Assembly (NCBI GenBank): GCA_964442525.1
Contig: CAYTZO010000020.1
Span: 1 to 15,142, forward strand
Direction: 5' to 3'
Source: CAYTZO01 sp964442525
Lineage (GTDB): Bacteria; Patescibacteriota; Microgenomatia; UBA10105; UBA927
DNA length: 15,142 bases
Part shown: piece by piece, positions 13,645-15,142 of the stretch
Layout: every line of letters starts with the position of its first letter
How positions within the stretch are numbered: the first letter of the stretch is position 1
Notes under the pieces: model-generated
What the model was told of the DNA's origin: nothing
Databases searched by the model: none
What the model saw: the letters and a program-made list of their open reading frames with translations, nothing else
Translations under genes and position numbers: made by a program

Positions 13645-14151
13645 ATGAGCTTTACCATCTCTCGACGTTTATTGCGTCCTTCGGAGATCGATATTTTGGT
13701 TCACGAACTTCACGATTACCCTGATATTGGATGGATTAGTGCCGATGGATGGAAAAAATTTGGTAAAGTGTTTGTGGCAACGAGCGAAGGTAGGTTTGTA
13801 GGAGTTTGCGTGGCTATTTCCTTGCCCCATTGGGTTAAACTTGGTCCATTTGTCATAGCAGGGAAGTTTCAAGAAAGAGGATATGGGAGGCAACTGTTAA
13901 GGCATATAGTGAACGCCTTAAGTAAGTATAATTTATACATCGGAAGCTCAAATCCTGCGGTTGGTCATCTCGCAATGAAATGTGGTTTTCAACGAAAAAA
14001 TAATTTTTTCAGTCTTCCGATGGAAATCAAAAAATACTTAATTATGTATGTTTTTCAAAGATTGAATTTGACGTTTGTCCTGGATGCGGTGCAGAAGACG
14101 TTTGCTGAAAAGAGAGGTAAATATTTTTACTATATTAAGCCGATAATTTAG
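13645..14151 (+). CDS. GNAT-family N-acetyltransferase
   Basis: 168-residue acetyl-CoA-dependent N-acetyltransferase; substrate unknown. The acetyl-CoA-binding motif A is visible as GKFQERGYGRQLLRHIV (77-93), matching the Q/R-x-x-G-x-G/A pattern, preceded by a strand ending at GPFVIAG (71-77). Motif B follows: LYIGSSNPAVGHLAMKCGFQ, the usual 'N..A...Y.k.GF' region. The C-terminal part (about 124-168; MEIKKYLIMYVFQRLNLTF...) is less standard and rich in aromatic and basic residues. The gene is visibly AT-richer than the suf, oxidoreductase and lon genes, which may reflect a different origin. It is monocistronic with its own -10 box and converges on the serine hydrolase gene, with only 15 bp between stops and no clear terminator. 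Confidence 0.85.
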   Translation: MSFTISRRLLRPSEIDILVHELHDYPDIGWISADGWKKFGKVFVATSEGRFVGVCVAISLPHWVKLGPFVIAGKFQERGYGRQLLRHIVNALSKYNLYIGSSNPAVGHLAMKCGFQRKNNFFSLPMEIKKYLIMYVFQRLNLTFVLDAVQKTFAEKRGKYFYYIKPII

Positions 14152-14166
14152 TATCCCGCCAGCCAC

Positions 14167-15093
14167 TCACAGCAAAAAATCGTAGACGCTTTTACTGATT
14201 TTTGCGATGAGATCAACGGTTTTTTCCTCATCAAGAACGTCTGACGTAAGGATGCCGATATAATAGGTTACCTTTCCTGTCGATACGACCCCGACGTCGT
14301 GGATAATGCGGACCTCGGAGCCAATTTTGTGGTACACGGATACAGTGTCAGGAAGAAGCTTTGGGATTCGGTCTTCAAAATCGCTGTCGGAAAGAAATGA
14401 GAGCATTTCGCGCGTCTCTGCCTGATTTGCTATCTGGCCCTTCATGATTTTTTCAAACAGGAGAGCCATGTCGCGATTTGATGTTTGGTTATTTGTCATG
14501 TCGGTTTGCGTTAGCCCCCAACCCTCGATAATCTTTTGTACCTTATCAAGGCCGATAACGTAGTTTCCCAAAAGGAAAGCAGCGGTATTGTCGCTTTTTT
14601 GTATCATAAGGCGGGCAAGTGTTTTGACCGAATAGGTTGTGCCCGGCGGGTCATACCGGATTACACCGGTGCCGTAGTCTTGAATATCAGGCTCCTGGAG
14701 CGTAATGATTTTATCAAGGTCAATTTCGCCATCCTGTGCCAGATAATAGAGACTCGCGAGAATTGGAATTTTATTGACGGAAGCTGCGGTAAAGACAACG
14801 TCTTCATTTATCCCGAGAGAAAAGTCCGAATTATAGTCTTGGATATAGACAGAGTAATTGCTCCAGGTATCATCGACCTGATCGAGAATAATATTTTTTA
14901 AGTCCTGGGGATTTTTCTTTTTACTAAATATTGACGGGGTTGATCGCTCCTCCGTGGGCACGGCCGGGAGAGGAGAAACTACCCGTACAGGAGAGGATTG
15001 GAGCCTAATAAACAGAATGCTCGCGACACCTGCTGCGCCAAAAATTGCAAATACCCAGTACCACCTCCGCTGTTGCCGTCGGCCGACGCCCAT
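14167..15093 (-). CDS. membrane-anchored class A beta-lactamase-like serine hydrolase
   Basis: 308 residues with the class A beta-lactamase/PBP-like fold outside the cytoplasmic membrane. A basic N-terminus (MGVGRRQQRRW) precedes one membrane helix (about 12-29), without a convincing signal-peptidase site, then a Pro/Ser/Thr-rich linker (about 33-60) and the catalytic domain (about 65-308). Present: Ser105-x-x-Lys108 in AASVNKIP and Ser167-Asp168-Asn169 in QKSDNTAA. Altered: the omega-loop position of the deacylating Glu166 reads TNNQTSN (200-206) with no Glu, and the KTG triad is Lys256-Ile-Gly258. True penicillinase activity is therefore unlikely; slow acylation, peptidoglycan-related binding or another hydrolase activity is more plausible. 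An extended -10 box lies 10 nt before the ATG, with no SD. Confidence 0.9.
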   Translation of the reverse strand: MGVGRRQQRRWYWVFAIFGAAGVASILFIRLQSSPVRVVSPLPAVPTEERSTPSIFSKKKNPQDLKNIILDQVDDTWSNYSVYIQDYNSDFSLGINEDVVFTAASVNKIPILASLYYLAQDGEIDLDKIITLQEPDIQDYGTGVIRYDPPGTTYSVKTLARLMIQKSDNTAAFLLGNYVIGLDKVQKIIEGWGLTQTDMTNNQTSNRDMALLFEKIMKGQIANQAETREMLSFLSDSDFEDRIPKLLPDTVSVYHKIGSEVRIIHDVGVVSTGKVTYYIGILTSDVLDEEKTVDLIAKISKSVYDFLL

Positions 15094-15103
15094 AATGGGG
15101 AGA

Positions 15104-15112
15104 ATTGTATCA
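15104..15112 (-). promoter_or_regulatory. extended -10 promoter of the serine hydrolase gene
   Basis: On the minus strand TGA-TACAAT, an extended -10 ending 10 nt before ATG 15093. It has the same TGA-TAnnnT form as the oxidoreductase promoter. The right edge of the window leaves little upstream sequence, and no -35 is apparent. Confidence 0.5.
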
Positions 15113-15142
15113 CAAGAGGGAGGATTTCAGGCTGAGAATTGT

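Noticed and set aside
1..15142. Alternative genetic code (UGA as Gly) as found in some CPR lineages
   Set aside because: Several well-defined genes (PIG-L-like, sufB, sufU, ferredoxin, serine hydrolase) end in TGA at the expected family length, and overlaps of the ATGA type depend on it.

Overview
The window reads as a gene-dense chromosomal segment from a small-genome bacterium, most likely a member of the Candidate Phyla Radiation (Patescibacteria). That is an inference from gene style rather than from a marker gene: very short intergenic gaps, many overlapping starts and stops, shortened versions of standard proteins (SufD, SufU, a one-domain MGMT), small membrane proteins, and start codons lying only a few bases after -10 boxes. 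TGA is used as a normal stop, so the UGA=Gly code of Gracilibacteria/SR1 does not apply. No rRNA, tRNA, CRISPR array, insertion sequence or phage gene was seen.

Layout. 1-1300 (minus): an MFS transporter cut by the left edge, preceded by a 62-residue two-helix membrane protein with a strong ribosome binding site. 1301-1407: a divergent regulatory gap with a 16-bp palindrome. 1408-2308 (plus): a single-domain O6-alkylguanine-DNA alkyltransferase, an overlooked 47-residue basic protein, then a promoter and a roughly 170-nt foldable leader before a DUF378 membrane protein, closed by a GNRA-loop terminator. 2389-7999 (plus): a compact eight-gene iron-sulfur operon: PIG-L-like protein, sufC, sufB, short sufD, Rieske protein, sufS, sufU and a three-Cys ferredoxin. 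8052-10651: the two subunits of a 2-oxoacid:ferredoxin oxidoreductase. 10709-13141: Lon protease, with a near-perfect CIRCE (HrcA) operator over its promoter. 13142-13644: mostly intergenic, with a possible 94-residue orphan gene on the minus strand. 13645-14151 (plus): a GNAT acetyltransferase. 14167-15093 (minus): a membrane-anchored class A beta-lactamase-like serine hydrolase.

How the genes fit together. SufS with SufU would mobilise sulfur from cysteine, the SufBCD scaffold would assemble clusters, and the Rieske protein and small ferredoxin are Fe-S clients or electron carriers. The oxidoreductase that follows needs a 4Fe-4S cluster in its beta subunit and a ferredoxin as electron acceptor, so cluster assembly, carrier and consumer lie side by side. 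Lon, under a predicted heat-shock operator, is a separate quality-control unit.

The most unusual points are: a PIG-L-like first gene in the suf operon that lacks the catalytic Asp of the family motif; CIRCE control of lon; a split between genes with near-perfect Shine-Dalgarno sites (the small proteins) and genes that look leaderless (ogt, oxidoreductase, lon, GNAT, serine hydrolase); a DUF378 leader with competing pairings and a possible anti-SD; and a beta-lactamase-fold protein lacking the deacylating Glu and the KTG threonine. I did not find an unmistakable new defence or mobile system.
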